Below, piece by piece: positions 20,763 to 33,967 of a stretch of 64,000 nucleotides of DNA. Made by a program: the position numbers and the translations under genes. Source of the stretch: Garcia nutans (taxonomy: Eukaryota; Streptophyta; Magnoliopsida; Malpighiales; Euphorbiaceae); contig CANTUV010000032.1 in NCBI GenBank assembly GCA_947685225.1, positions 26,295,501-26,359,500 of the forward strand, in the 5' to 3' direction. The number at the start of each line of letters is the position of its first letter. Position 1 is the first letter of the stretch. The notes under the pieces are model-generated. The model had not been told where the DNA came from. It saw only the letters and a list, made by a program, of their open reading frames with translations, and ran no database searches.

Positions 20763-23700
20763 TTACTAATTTTTTCTATTTCTCATTATGAATTCATTCA
20801 GGAAAGCATATGAAGAAGAAACTAATTTAATTCTACACTATTAGTATAATTAAATTTGATTAATAATGTAACACGTATTTTAAGTACTCTTTTAATTTGT
20901 TGAAATGGTTTGGAACTCAAAATTAAATGTTGTATAATAAAGACTATTAAATATATTTGGATGATCTAAAATTTACTCGTATGAAATCTGATTGATGAAG
21001 GATGAGATGTATGATGAATATATGAGGTATGGCATGAGTGAGAGTCGAATTGTTGAAGATTTGAAATTCATTTCTACAAAATAAGAGAGAAAACCCATCT
21101 CTCATTAATGAATGACCATGCATGAAATGCCGGAAGTAGGGAATTGAGACAAAATCTCAACGAAAGCCCCAGTACACAACAATGCATGTTGCATGATTTA
21201 CATCGGCAATGAACAATAGTCAAGTCAATATACATTCATTTTGGGCACTCCTATGAGAAAAGTTGGATAATTTTAGTAATATGTTAGTGAATGCCCGTTC
21301 ACATCCTGTTTCAACCGTTTAGGATGGAAACCCTACCTACATTATGGTGCAGGTAATGCTTATCTTTTTGAGGAGTAGCACCTGTTCTTGTTGTGTTCTA
21401 TGTAAGATTCCTGTAAATTTATTTTTCATTTTTCACCATTTCTTCAAGGGAGACATGCCTAGCTCATTTGTCTTTACTCTAAATATCTTCAAAACACCAA
21501 GATAACATAAGATTAATAAGATTTCTCATAGATATGAGGTTTTTGGAAGATAAAGTTTGAATATTCTTAGAGCGAGATCTCTATCCTAGGGTTTTTAGGT
21601 AAGTCTGAATTATTCATTTCTTGAGTTAGACCTATGATCCTAAGAAGATATTATAGTTATTTGAACTAAGGATAAGGTTCAGGTGGTGCATTTGAGTAAC
21701 AATATAGTGTTGAACTATATGTGTACATAATGAATAATACATGACAATTTCTGTTGACAAAAGAGTTGGAGATTGTGTTTTGACAAAGTGGGAGATTGCA
21801 TTTCTTGAATTATATATATGTGAAAAGTTAGTATATGTGTGTGTATGTTGTACTTAGTATGATAATCATTCTTGTAATACTTCATATGATAATCATTCTT
21901 GTAATTATGATGAATCTATTTAAAATACATTATTCAAAATGGGTTATTTGGATTTATTAAAATACATGATTCAAAAAGATTTATTTGGATTTATGTTATT
22001 ATAAATATGCTCTACCTAGTCATGACCAAACTTAAACTGAAATATCGGATGGAAGCACTTACTAATAAAGGTTAACTCATTAACTTATTTACATATTCAA
22101 AGATACTTGATTAGGTTGTGACCAAGGTCCTATTTAGAGGGGATGAAGCATCTTGATACACATGTTTGGTCGAACACGTGAATGATATGAAAGGAAAAAG
22201 TTACTGCCAAAATGTATGAAAGGAAAATATTATATTTACTGTGAATATATTATTATTATTATTATTGTATTGAATGATTGATGGTGCCATCTTTGCAAGT
22301 TCACTTATGAGACTATTTACTTCAACCAAATATTGTTATAATCCTTTGAAACTTCTTGATACTATTTGGCATATGCATGTGTGTATATATATGTGTCTTT
22401 GTGTGCATACATATGCATGTGTGTATGTGTGTGTGTGTGTCTCCACATACATGAATGTGATACTTAGCGTGTTTGTTCAATATGAGATCATATGGACTCA
22501 TTATGATGAATTATGCATCATGAGTCATCCACAGAGGATGTTTGAGAATCTCGGTGTATATAGGTGAGATATGTGATGAGTTTGATTATAGAATAATTTT
22601 ATTATAGTATGAGATAGATATATCTATGTGCTATTTAAAATTATTTTTATAGTATCAGAAGTGGAAGGAGGGGAGTCTTGAGAGGCAATGGTATATATAT
22701 ATATATATATATATATTATTGGCTTTTTTGTATCATATATATTTTTTTATTTTTAATTAGTGGGTATTTAAAGTTTTATGATTATATATTTAGGTTAATG
22801 TTAAAATTTTTCTTATTTGATTATGAATTAGGTAAAACTAATATTCTTATTTAAAATAGTATTAAAATTTAATTTAACAAAATTCTATAAATAAATTAAT
22901 AGATCAAAGAATTAAAATAAAAAGAAATGTAAAAAATTTAATAAATTTTTAGAATTTAATAAACAATTATAAAAAATTTAATAGAGAAGCTTTTTTTTTT
23001 TATAGAAATTTATAATAAAAATTTAAATTTTATTATATTCTTAAATATTTAATTTTATCTTCAAATTATCTATAATTTTTTTTTGTCGAAAAATTTTTAC
23101 CTCCTCACCCAATTTCTAGTTCTTTCGCTACATAGTATAACAAGTTTTTAGATATGATTGGCGGCTTTAAGTCTACCAATTGCATAAGACTGTCATATTA
23201 TTAAACTCAAATCGTGATAAATTTATTTATAGTAGATTATAAAATGCTAAAATTCATATAAATTTTATTATTTGGAATAAACAAAAAGTTAAATAAAATT
23301 TATTTTAAGAATATGTAAATCATACTATTAAAAAGAGTTATTTGTAGAAGTATTAACTTTTCTAATTTTATATTATGGATTCATTTAGAAAAAAATTTAT
23401 ATATATAAATTTAATTTAATTAATTTATAATAATATAATTAAATTCAATTATTCATAAGATTAATATATTTGAAATAAATATAAGAATGATAGAATGCAT
23501 TTTAATTCTATTATTTGAAGAAAATAAAAAGTAAAATCAGAGTAGTTTTCTTTTTTAATCTTATAAAGATAAATATTTAACTTAAATAAAAATATTTTTA
23601 ATTTATAATGAAAACAATCACCACCTTATTGATATAATATATGATTAATTAGCTACGATAATAGTTAAATTCCCACCAACAAGTTTTTTTATTATTATAT

Positions 23701-24270
23701 TAGAAGCCTCTTATAAAATAAAAGTTGAATTGTAATTTACCCCAATTTTTCTTTAAATAGATATCCGGTTAAATGATTAGTCTATATATATAACATAGTT
23801 TTATTTTTTACTACAGTAAAAGTGGATAATTGATGCAAGATTTGGCTAATCACCACTCTAATTATTAAAATAATATATATATATATATATATATATAAAA
23901 GAATGAGTAGGTCCCATTTAATGAACATAGTCCACTCGTAAAGTAGGTCCCACACACAGCCCACCAAGAAACCACTGCCACCCTCCTATTAATGTTATCT
24001 ACAAAACAACTAGAAATTTGCTTGCTTTGCTTAAATAAAGTGGCGAAGGGACAACCTGGGACCCGCTCATTCCTCTGTTTTATCTGTTCATCGTTGACCT
24101 TTGACTGCCCCTAAAACCAAACCCAGTTTTAATTTGCTTAAATTATTAAACCTGGGACCCAGCTTTAACAATTTTAGTTTTATTTTTTTTGATATTTCAA
24201 TTTTTGCCCCTTATATATTGTTTAATTAGCTTTGAGTAGAAGAAAGATCTTACTTTTCTTGGGCCCCGCA
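20763..24270. other. Non-coding DNA with small duplications and microsatellites
   Basis: No supported gene. There are direct duplications around 21858-21905 (27-bp period, ATGATAATCATTCTTGTAAT twice) and 21918-21996, a TG/TA run at 22376-22440, and TA runs at 22692-22714 and 23873-23896. The stretch 21000-22200 has a more mixed base composition and may be an LTR remnant, but no boundaries were found. Adjacent TTGACC and TTTGACT W-box-like motifs lie at 24094-24107. Confidence 0.4.
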
Positions 24271-24289
24271 CCCCCATGCATGAAAACTT

Positions 24290-24825
24290 TTTGAGATTTT
24301 TTTCTGCAGGGATAAAACGGAGAGAAATTTATCTCCATTAGGCGGAACGGGTCCCTGTCCCATGGGGATTTTCATCCTCGTCCAAGTGATAACTGAAAAA
24401 ATATATATTATATATAAATATAATATATATACTATATATATATTATATACACATTATATATATAATATACAAATATATATTATACTATACATATTATACA
24501 TTATTATATATATATTATATTATTTTTTAATTTTTAATTTATATATATATTATATTATTTATATTATATTTTAATTATTTATACATGAGAAATAAATTTA
24601 TTTTATCTTATTTTTATAGTATTTTTTTAATTTTATTATATATATTTATTGTATTATAATTTTTTTTTAATTTTAATTTTAAAATAAAAAAAAATAAATT
24701 TTTCTCAAAAATTTCTGTAGGAGCATAAATTTCTGCAAGGACAGAAATAAAAAAAATATTTTTCTATTACTATGATGGGGCGGCAGGGCGTGCTCCTTCA
24801 TCCCATTGTCAATCCTAATTATCTT
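24290..24825. repeat. Repeat with GC-rich ends and an AT-rich core
   Basis: GC-rich edges (GGCGGAACGGGTCCCTGTCCC and GGGGCGGCAGGGCGTGC) flank about 400 bases of nearly pure A/T. The right edge, read on the minus strand as TAGGATTGACAATGGG, resembles the TAGGGATGGCAATGGGG start of a common plant repeat type. No clean target duplication was seen. Confidence 0.4.
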
Positions 24826-26340
24826 AAGCATTTAATATCTTATAATATAAAAAATTTACGGTTCAAATAAATTAAATTTTTTATCTATAAAAAACTTCAA
24901 TTTTATTGATTAATATTAATTTTTATTGAATATATTTTGTTTATTTTTCACCGATAATGTATCATTTAATTAAAATGTTTTTTTAGGGAGAAAAATGTAA
25001 CTTACATAATTAATAAACCCCAAAACAAGGAAAAATGATTTAATAATTGAAAATTTTAAAATCTTAATATCAAATTGATCGGAGATGAGGTGAGATGTTG
25101 ATTGATTTATAAAAATGAGAGAGGTCGTCCCTATTAAATAATTGAATATCTTTTTATAAGATAAAAGAAAATATCTTACATCCTTCAAAAAAAAAAAAGA
25201 AAATATCTTACACTAATATTGAATGATTAAAAATGGACTATTGCTTTTCAAAAATTGAATAACAAGAAATTGATAACCAAAAATGAAATTAGTAGTAAGT
25301 AATTGTATTCTCATCTGAAAGTTAGTATTCTGTGAATAATTGGTAAAAAAATATTTAATAATATATTATAGTCATTTTTATAACTAAAATGTATCGAATT
25401 TAAATGTCACATTAAATTAATTAAATATATATATGGATATATGCATTTTTTTTTATCACGACATGAAATAACGCAAATTGGTAAAAAGCTTCAGCTGCCC
25501 GTTTTGGAGGAGCAAAGAAACTTTAAAGGGGAGAAACTTTGGAGGACGAGTGAGTGAGTGAGTGAGGGGTTCGTATCTACTGTTTAGTCTATTTTGCTTT
25601 CCACCACAAAGCAAGGATTTGACACATCACCAGTCTGTAATAATGCTGTTTCCGTCGACGTCCACAATGTACACGCAAAGTTAAGACATAAAAAAAAAGA
25701 AAGTAATTCTTGTTCACCACCAAAATAGTAAACCACGAGCAATACTACCAAATAACAGTACTAAATAATCATAATAAATATGGAGTTAGTTTAGTGGATA
25801 ATAAGTGGGTTTATTTTAATAACATTTTCAAATTCAACCAATTTGTACAATAAAAAAAATTCAGAATGCATAATTTAATATGGTAATCAGTGAATTTTTA
25901 GTTTAGAAATATTAAAATTATTTAAAAATTTTTATGGTTATATGTTTGAGTAAATACAAGATAATTAATAGGATACTAAGTATATATATATATATATGAA
26001 AGTTTAAGAATTCTTTAAAAAAATGTTTATTTCTTCATGAGTAAATTTATTTGAATAAATTAAATTAAATAAAAAATGAATAGCTAGAAAAATGAATTAT
26101 AATTAGAAAAGCAAGTTTTTTATTTATTGAATATTGTGATTAATAATATGAAGTTTTATATTAATGTATAAAATTAATTAAAAATTGAAAAATATCATCG
26201 CATACATTTAACTATTTATATAAAATATATATGTAATAATTTTATATTTTTAAGATCTATCTTTGAAATAATAATTAGTTAATATCAAATTTAAAGTAAA
26301 TAGAGTTTAATTAAAAAAATTTAAATGTATAAGAGAATAA
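24826..26340. other. Non-coding AT-rich DNA
   Basis: No gene supported. A less AT-rich patch at 25480-25690 has a GAGT repeat (25549-25564) and could be a regulatory or old exonic fragment, but no frame is open. Confidence 0.35.
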
Positions 26341-26344
26341 TAGC

Positions 26345-26970
26345 TTGGTAAAAGCTTGTTCAGTTTTAAGTTTGAATTATTCATTTGTTAAATGAGTCAA
26401 GTTAAGTTAAGAAATACTCGACTTGTTAATCCGCGAGCTGTCTCATTTAAAAAGCCCGTAAATTAAATTTTTAAGTTAGCTCATTTATTATATTAGATTA
26501 AAAAATATAAAATTTAATTTTTACATATTAAATTGTTCATATAAATGTATTACTTTTTTATTAATTTAATTTATATAATTTATTAATATATGGTGTATGT
26601 GACAAATAAATTAAATAATATAAAATATTAAATAACTTAGTAATTTATAATAAAATATAAAATTATAGTAGTATAATATTTTATTTTTATTAATATATAA
26701 TCTGTTCATCTTTTATAAAAATGATATTTTTATTATATTTTCTATAAAAATATAAAAAATGAACAAAAAATAAAACTAAAATAAGTTAATTGAGCTCGTT
26801 AAATTTATTTAAATTAAATTCGAATTCAAACTCGAAATATATAATATATGAGTTAGTTCGCTCGGGCTTGGCTCAGACTTAGTTTGGGTTCTAACTTGAT
26901 TATATAACGAACCGAACTTAAATTTTTTAAAATTTGGCTCTGCTTAACTCGATTACAGTCTTAAGAGATA
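26345..26970. repeat. Dispersed-repeat remnant with GAGCTCG/CGAACTCG motifs
   Basis: Motifs such as ACTCGACTTGTTAATCCGCGAGC, GAGCTCGTTAAAT and TTCGCTCGGGCTTGGCTC flank an AT-rich centre. This is the look of a common plant MITE-like repeat family. Ends and target duplication were not resolved. Confidence 0.35.
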
Positions 26971-27080
26971 CTATTAAGCTTGTTTTAAAGATTTAAAAAA
27001 CTTTAAATTTAAAGTATAATCTAACTTAATTAAAAAACAAACTCTACATCTAGCAAGCTTTTCCTAAGGAATATTATTAT

Positions 27081-27548
27081 TAGGAGTGGATATAATTCGG
27101 CTAATCGACTGAATTTAATTTTTAGTTAGCTGACCTAAAATTTAGTTCGGTTAATCGACCGACAGTTTAATTCGATCGGTTCGGTCAAAGAGTTTAGATT
27201 ATTTTAATTTTTGATTCAGTTAATGATTAACTAAAAAATTTTAAAAAATATTTTTTATTAATTTTTGTTTAAATATTTAATTATATAAATTTTTATTATA
27301 AATATATTTTTTATTGCAAAATAAAAGTTATGTTTTATTTATTTTTTAAATATATTTTATTTAGTTATTTAATTGTATTAATATATTTATTAAAAATATA
27401 AATTTTTATTATAAAATAAAAACTTAGTCGGTTCAATTAATTAACCGAATCGAGCGATTTAGTTTAATTAATTAACTGAACCGATCAAAATTAAAAATTA
27501 AAAATTTCAGTCGATAAAATTAGTGATTAAAATTAATGACCACCCCTA
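27081..27548. mobile_element. hAT-like MITE (468 bp)
   Basis: The ends are TAGGAGTGG and CCACCCCTA, inverted with one mismatch. ATTATTAT is present on both sides (27073-27080 and 27549-27556), a perfect 8-bp target duplication as made by hAT transposases. Inside are repeated TTCGGTTAATCGACCG-type motifs and an AT-rich core, with no coding capacity, so it would need a transposase in trans. Confidence 0.8.
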
Positions 27549-27849
27549 ATTATTATCTATGGAATAAATGGTAAAAGAAAACTTACATGTGAAAACATTA
27601 AAGTAAAAAATTTCGGTAAAACAGTGTGATTTATATTCGGATTAATAATTTTTATTATTTAAAATTGAATATGGAACAAAGTTTCATATTTTTCACATTT
27701 GTCTTATTTTTTTAATAACTTGTGATAATAACATACTGACATAAATATAACGAAGTAAAGGGACCAAAGAGCAAAACTCAAAACTCCCTTAATATTAACG
27801 ATGTCCAAGCAAAATCCGAAAACAGTAATATATTAAACAATCTGTCACA

Positions 27850-28255
27850 CATTACCTTGTTTGACGTAAACAGAAGTTAGATTTTAGTGGCTGAAAGATG
27901 TGGGACCTATCAAGTCTCACAATTTCATTTGACCAAACCCTTTCTTTTTTTCTCACACGCATATCCAACTAAGGTTAGGTTTCCAAGTAGGAAAAACAAT
28001 TGCCACCACACGTGTGGCCAAGAGTCAGAGATGAGCCCCCACCCCCACCCTCTTATAGCCTTTGTTTGGTACTTATGTCTCTCTGTTCTTATTTCATCAT
28101 ATAAGAGCAAAACCAAACCCCAAAGCCTAACAAATCTGAAAGAGAATTTGCAGACTTCCTTAGATTTTGCTTCAGTACATACCTTCACACCTAATTATTA
28201 TTTCTTTCTTTTCTTTTCCTTTATTTATTTATTTTTTTAAGGTTTTGATCAGAAA
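27850..28255 (+). promoter_or_regulatory. Promoter and 5' leader of the PUB25/26-like gene
   Basis: A perfect 12-bp palindrome CCACACGTGTGG with a G-box core (CACGTG, 28009-28014) lies about 240 bases before the start codon. TTTGACC at 27928-27934 and TTTGACG at 27860-27866 fit W-box cores (TTGAC). TATAAG at 28100-28105 is a candidate TATA element, giving a leader of roughly 120 bases with a pyrimidine-rich end (28200-28230). An open stretch at 27887-28240 covers this region but looks non-coding. G-boxes bind bZIP/bHLH factors and W-boxes bind WRKY factors; actual use here is inference. Confidence 0.55.
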
Positions 28256-29509
28256 ATGCCTGGAGGTTTAGAGCCGTTGGATTTGAGCCTTCAGATACCT
28301 TACCATTTCAGATGTCCGATCTCTCTTGAGCTTATGCGTGATCCAGTCACCGTTAGTACTGGTCAGACTTACGACCGTTCCAGTATTGAGTCTTGGGTTG
28401 CTACTGGTAATACTACGTGTCCGGTCACTCGTGCTCCACTCTCAGAATTCACTCTTATTCCTAATCATACTCTTCGCCGGTTAATTCAAGATTGGTGTGT
28501 TGCAAACCGGTCTTTTGGAATTGAACGTATTCCCACTCCCAAACAACCGGCTGAACCGAGTTTGGTTCGGTCTTTGCTGAACCAAGCTACTTCGGAATCG
28601 AATCTTTATCAGTCTCGTCTCTCTGCTCTACGTCGACTCAGAGGACTCGCTCGCGACTCGGATAAGAATAGGTCTATTATTTCTTCTCATAATGCGCGCG
28701 AAGTGTTTATTAATCTTGTTTTTGCCAACTGTAACGACTCCAACTCGTCGGATGTGAACCACGAGGCGCTGGCTCTTCTGGTTATGTTTCCGCTTAGTGA
28801 GTCAGAGTGCGTTTGTTTGGCTTCGGACTCTGTTAGAATTAACTATTTAGTGAATCTGTTGTTCCATTCTTCAATTGAAGTCCGAGTTAACTCAGCTGCA
28901 CTCATCGAAATCGTTGTGGCCGGAACAAAATCGTCAGATCTTCGAGCTCAAATCAGCAACGTAGATGAAATTTTTGAAGGAGTTATAGAGATGCTGAAAA
29001 ATCCAATCTCTTATCCTCGCGCGCTAAAGATTGGCGTAAAAGCATTATTTGCCTTGTGCTTGGTGAAACAGACCAGGAACAAGGCGGTTTCCGCCGGAGC
29101 AGAGAATATTTTAATCGATAGACTGGCGGATTTCGATAAATGCGACGCAGAGAGAGCATTGGCTACTATAGAACTGTTATGCAGAGTGCCAGCAGGATGC
29201 ACGGCCTTTGCGGAGAACGCGCTTACAGTGCCGCTGTTAGTGAAAAAGATATTAAAAATATCGGATAGGGCGACGGAGTACGCGGCAGGAGCGCTGCTGG
29301 CGCTTTGCACAGCATCAGAACAGAGCCGCAGAGAAGCAGTTAGCGCCGGAATATTGACGCAATTGTTGTTGTTAGTGCAAAGTGATTGTACGGATAGAGC
29401 AAAGAGAAAGGCACAGACGTTGTTGAAATTGCTTAGAGATTCCTGGCTGGAGGAATCTTCTGGAAATTCCGATGACTTTATTTGCAGTGAGGTGGAAGTT
29501 CCTTGTTGA
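28256..29509 (+). CDS. PUB25/26-like: U-box/ARM-repeat E3 ubiquitin ligase, PUB25/PUB26-like
   Basis: One intronless frame of 417 residues, close to the roughly 420 of Arabidopsis PUB25 and PUB26. The U-box is at residues 15-85, with IPYHFRCPISLELMRDPVTV, GQTYDRSSIESW, CPVTRAPLS and IPNHTLRRLIQDWC. It binds E2-ubiquitin without zinc. A linker with ERIPTPKQP follows; its Thr94 lies where phosphorylation has been reported in the Arabidopsis proteins. Residues from about 105 to 400 are Leu/Ala-rich helical repeats of the ARM type, which bind substrates. In Arabidopsis PUB25/26 ubiquitinate the immune kinase BIK1 and the cold regulator MYB15; the same role here is inference. The ATG at 28256 begins the conserved N-terminus MPGGLEPLDL. 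GC content is clearly above the neighbouring DNA. No other host gene is near. Confidence 0.95.
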   Translation: MPGGLEPLDLSLQIPYHFRCPISLELMRDPVTVSTGQTYDRSSIESWVATGNTTCPVTRAPLSEFTLIPNHTLRRLIQDWCVANRSFGIERIPTPKQPAEPSLVRSLLNQATSESNLYQSRLSALRRLRGLARDSDKNRSIISSHNAREVFINLVFANCNDSNSSDVNHEALALLVMFPLSESECVCLASDSVRINYLVNLLFHSSIEVRVNSAALIEIVVAGTKSSDLRAQISNVDEIFEGVIEMLKNPISYPRALKIGVKALFALCLVKQTRNKAVSAGAENILIDRLADFDKCDAERALATIELLCRVPAGCTAFAENALTVPLLVKKILKISDRATEYAAGALLALCTASEQSRREAVSAGILTQLLLLVQSDCTDRAKRKAQTLLKLLRDSWLEESSGNSDDFICSEVEVPC

Positions 29510-30300
29510 TGAATAGTGGTGGTCCTTCTTCTTCCTCCACTCCTCTGTTTTTTTTTTATTAAAAAAAACTTTTTCTAATTTGAGAAATTCCCATATTTCA
29601 GATTTAAAAAAAAGAAAAAAAAGTAGAAAGATGGAAATTGAGGTTCTAGACTGGTATAGAGAGAGAGAGAGAGAGATTGTAATTCTGTATGTAATTTTTT
29701 ATGTAAGAAATTTTTGTTAAAAAGTTTTTAAGAAAAAGTTGAAAAGCAAATGGAAAGTTAGATCTGTTATTGTTGTCTGTGTTTTTCTTTTCTTTCCCAT
29801 TTTCTATTTTTCCTTTAAAGAGAAATTGCTGAAATGTTTTCTAAAGAAATATTTACATAATTTGTGTTTTTGCGAAGTGTTTGTTAATTGGCCATGGCCA
29901 TGGCTATAGTGACAAGTAGCTGTTTGAAAAAGTTTCCCTCAAAATTTAGATTTGAATTCTCTTTCTCTTCCATTTCAGTTAGATCTTAGATAAGAACTTA
30001 TTGCCTTTTCAATTGCATGACTCAAATTGGAGAAATTCCCTCCTTTTTCTTCCCTTCTTTCAAAGCACTGTAAGCACATTCATATCTAGAGACGTAAATA
30101 GAATTGAAGAAAGATATTAGGATTTTATGGATTTAATAAAATAAAATAAAATAGAAGGATGAACAATTTGTTGAACCACCAATTATATTTTTTTTTCTAA
30201 CTTGGAAAATTCATTTTATTAAAAGTGGAAAAAATGCACAATTAAAATCAGAAAATTAAAAAAAGAAAGAAGCTCAATTTTAATTTTTGAAATGTGAAAC
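29510..30300 (+). other. 3' flank of the PUB gene, non-coding
   Basis: The 3' untranslated region probably ends within about 250-400 bases of the stop (TGTA-rich 29679-29705), but no canonical AATAAA is clear. A GA microsatellite lies at 29659-29675. No further gene is visible. Confidence 0.5.
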
Positions 30301-30740
30301 TCTTTTCTTTACGGGTGGTTTGGTATATTAAGGTAAAAATAATTATGGAGAATGTATTTTATAGATAAATATTAATAAAATTATTTTTTATTGAGAAATA
30401 TTATATTATTATTTTTAAAAAATATAATAAAATAATAAAAAATAGATTAAAAAAATATTAAATTATTTAGTTATAATTTAATTTTACTAAAAAATTTTAA
30501 ATAATATCTAAATTATTATTATAATATTTTTTTTATTTTACTGTATCTTAAAATATGGTTATAATTATTTTTTAATATGAAACCCTAAAATTTTATTTTT
30601 TGATAAAATAATTTTTTATATTTTTTAAAGTAAAATATTTTATCAATTGATTATTTGTAAATAAATATGGTATTTTTATTAAAGAAAATTATTTTTTCAA
30701 TTTTTTTGGAATTATAATACAACCAAATGTTTTATATATT
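30301..30740. repeat. Possible AT-rich MITE
   Basis: GGTGGTTTGGTATATTA near the left end and the inverse-like TAATACAACCAAAT near the right end bracket about 400 bases of A/T. The inverted ends are imperfect and no target duplication was confirmed. Confidence 0.3.
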
Positions 30741-33700
30741 AAAATATAAAAAGAAAAAAATAAAATTTCTATTATTTAAACTGTGACAAAAACTATTCCT
30801 AGGTACAATTAATTTCATTTAACATTGAAAAATCAATTAGCAGTAAACTGCGATCTAAATAAGGATTTTAATGATCAAAATTTGACAAAAAAACTGAGCT
30901 CAAAGTCTTGAGTTATAATGTCTCCTGCTGCTATAATAATCATAGTTAGCTAGCAAGTATGAGGTCGATTGAGTTATGCTATATATGTATAGGATATTGA
31001 AATTAATTATTTTAAATTGAAAAATAATTTTAGAAATTTTTATATTTTAAAACAATTGAAATATATCTTAAAAATAAAAATACTATACAAGAAAGCTGAA
31101 ATGTGTGAGCAAAAAATGGGACCATTAGTTATTAATATAATTAAGAAGAAGAGAAGGTGTTTCTTAGAAATCACAATCAGAAATTGCTGCCCATTTTGTC
31201 TTTCCCTCACTGTGATTAGATCCTCCAGTTGCATTCTAAGCATCAAATGTGTCATCATGAAATTATTATTCATCTTCCCTTTTGATGTAAGAGCTTTTTT
31301 TTTTCCTTCGATATTATTATTTAAACTAATAAAATGAAAATCTGAAATTTTGTGTATTATATATCTGAACCAGAAATATAAACTATATATGTCCAGTGAG
31401 CTGGTCATAACATAAAGGAACTTAGCTCCTTAGTTTTGACTCAAAGACTGTCAAAGCGTGATGCTAAAGGGTCTACATTAGAATTATGACATGGTATTCA
31501 ATGATTGGCTTAGGCATTCAACTTCTTATTTTTTTTTCTTTTTTACATTTGTGAATCAATTTTTTCTGATAAAAAAATTATATTAAACCAAAATAATATC
31601 ATATATATACAATAATAAATTCTCCAGATGATGAGGGTGGTTCACTTACTAATCAGGGTTTAAAGAAGATCTTTATATTGCCAAAGCAATCCAATTTGCC
31701 ATCCAATTACAAGTCCTGTGAATATAAGAAAATGAGTAAAAATGAAATTTTCCAGCCTTCTTAAAGACAATAGCTTCTATTTTTTTATAGGCAAAAATCT
31801 AATTCATTAATCGTTTTAATTAAAATGAGAGTTAAGAGTCTGATTCAAAGTAGCAAGCAGCTAAATTAAAAGCCAGAGTTCTTGAAACTGCAATTCATAA
31901 AGTCTAAGCTTCATTTAAAAGAGTTCTCTTTCATGGGTTCTAATAATCACTGCAACTCCTATAAGTCTATATGATTTAGAATAAATAGCATCATAATTTG
32001 AGTATATAGATGTTTTATTTTGAGATGAAAATCTGAGTGAAATCAGTAATAAACCTAAGCATTTCTTGATGATAAAATATATATTATTGTAATTGATTTA
32101 GGGGTACTCCAGTTTGTATAATTCAAGATTCAGTGGACCTTCCAACAAAACTCAAAAAACTATGACATATACATTTAACGTACGTCCACATTAAATTATA
32201 TTGAACATGTTGTAATTAAAAGAATAATTTTAGTAGGATTTAGAAAGCAAAAAACTTAATGGTATTATATAATATGAATTTGAAATTTTCATGTTAGAGT
32301 AAATATCATATAACATAAATTTACTGTTAGATATAAAATTGAATGTTTATTAGATATAAAATTGAATGTTTATCAGCCATATGTGATTTGATTATATGAT
32401 TTTTTTTATTGTTTTTAAAAGATTATAAAAGTGAAATATCTCATATCTAAATATTTTAAATCACAAAGATTGTAATTAATGTGATGAAAAATATTAAAGA
32501 AATATCATTTTTATCTTAAATTTACAATACTATTTCAGTAAATATGAAATGAAACTAATATTTTTTATATATACATAAATAGTATATAACACTTTATAAA
32601 TTTTAAAAAAATAAAAGTAAAAAGTATTGTGGCATAGAAAACTAACAAAAACGAAGGGTAGAGTGTTGAGGTCCCGCAATTAAAATTGGTAATGGTATGT
32701 GGTATAAATGAGAAATGATAGTCACATGTTTGTTGAATAAAATCCAAAGAATCACATGGGTTTGGTTTTATGTTCTTCTCATTAGGCTCACATGTCCCCC
32801 CAACCCAACTTTAGTTGCTACTCCTTAAGTCACAACTCACACAAACAAAATCAAAATTCATTTGTCTTTGCGAGCCCTATCATATGCAACATTTGGGTCC
32901 CAAACACTTAATGTTTCTACTTAACTTTTTTGAAATTTCGAATGTTGAATTCTCCAATATTTTTCTTCTATAATTATTTTGAAAAGCACTCATGGCCACC
33001 CCCACCAATCCATGCTCCCTTGCAATCACCACTCATTTTGATCTTTTTATTTGTTCTCTTCATCTCTATTTGTTTTGCTTTACTAACAATCATCATAAAT
33101 ATGGGTGTCCAACCCTTTCTAATTATGTAAAGTCATTATAATGGAAAAAAGGAAAAGAAAATATGTTTATTATGTCATATGACCATTCAAATTGAAAATT
33201 TAAATTATATTTATTTTAAAATTTAATTATAAATATTTTACGTAAGGATAGTCCTTAAATGATTATATAATTTTATCATGAGTGTTTTAGAAATAAATTT
33301 AATTTCTAATGCAACTTTGGAGTATAATTCATCAAGTTCAATTATAATAAATTTGCAATACAATATCAATTTTGGCTGTTAAATTAGATCATTGACTCTA
33401 TAAGTTTAATTGAATTTTAACAAATTATATTCTATGTGTTAGGTATAATCTGATTAGTTACATTCACTTATAAAAATAATAAATTTTTTTTAATATTTCA
33501 TAAATGAAATTAATTTCATAAGAGAAAAAAATAATAATCAGTATTAATATTCGTCATATGCATGTTGAATGAACAGTTCAAATTTAACTTGAATTAGGTT
33601 GTGATTTGTTTTTTTTTAAAATTTTTCTTTTAACTAATAAGCGTAATATAATTTGCTGCGATTTATTTTAAAATAATAGAACATAATAAAAATAATATAA

Positions 33701-33959
33701 TTTGCTACGATTTATTTTTTGCTTTGCATTTGATTTCTAAGTAGTCTTTCTCTCCCGCATATTATTAATAAAAAGCATAATAAAAATATTAAATATAACA
33801 TAACCTGAGCGGGTCAAATTATGCAATAATAATTTCAAAAATGGAGAAACAACAAGGTAGAAAAGAGCTTATATATGTAATTAATTTTTTAAAAATAGGG
33901 GAAAATAGTTTAGATTGAAACATTCAAATAATTGTATTTTAAAAAAATAAATTTAATAT
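30741..33959. other. Non-coding AT-rich DNA
   Basis: Nothing recognisable as a gene. A 24-bp unit (TTAGATATAAAATTGAATGT-type) is duplicated at about 32327-32374. Short open stretches at 31017-31337 and 32930-33130 have no recognisable domain; the latter is hydrophobic but lies in low-complexity sequence. Confidence 0.4.
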
Positions 33960-33967
33960 CTAAACTT

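Noticed and set aside
24362..24574. 70-codon Ile/Tyr-rich frame
   Set aside because: Pure TA-rich low-complexity sequence; the frame is open by composition.
27887..28240. 117-codon frame just upstream of the PUB gene
   Set aside because: It covers the G-box, the TATA-like element and the pyrimidine-rich leader, has no recognisable domain and ends before the real start.
29011..29310. 99-codon frame antisense to the PUB gene
   Set aside because: Shadow of the conserved ARM-repeat coding sequence on the other strand.
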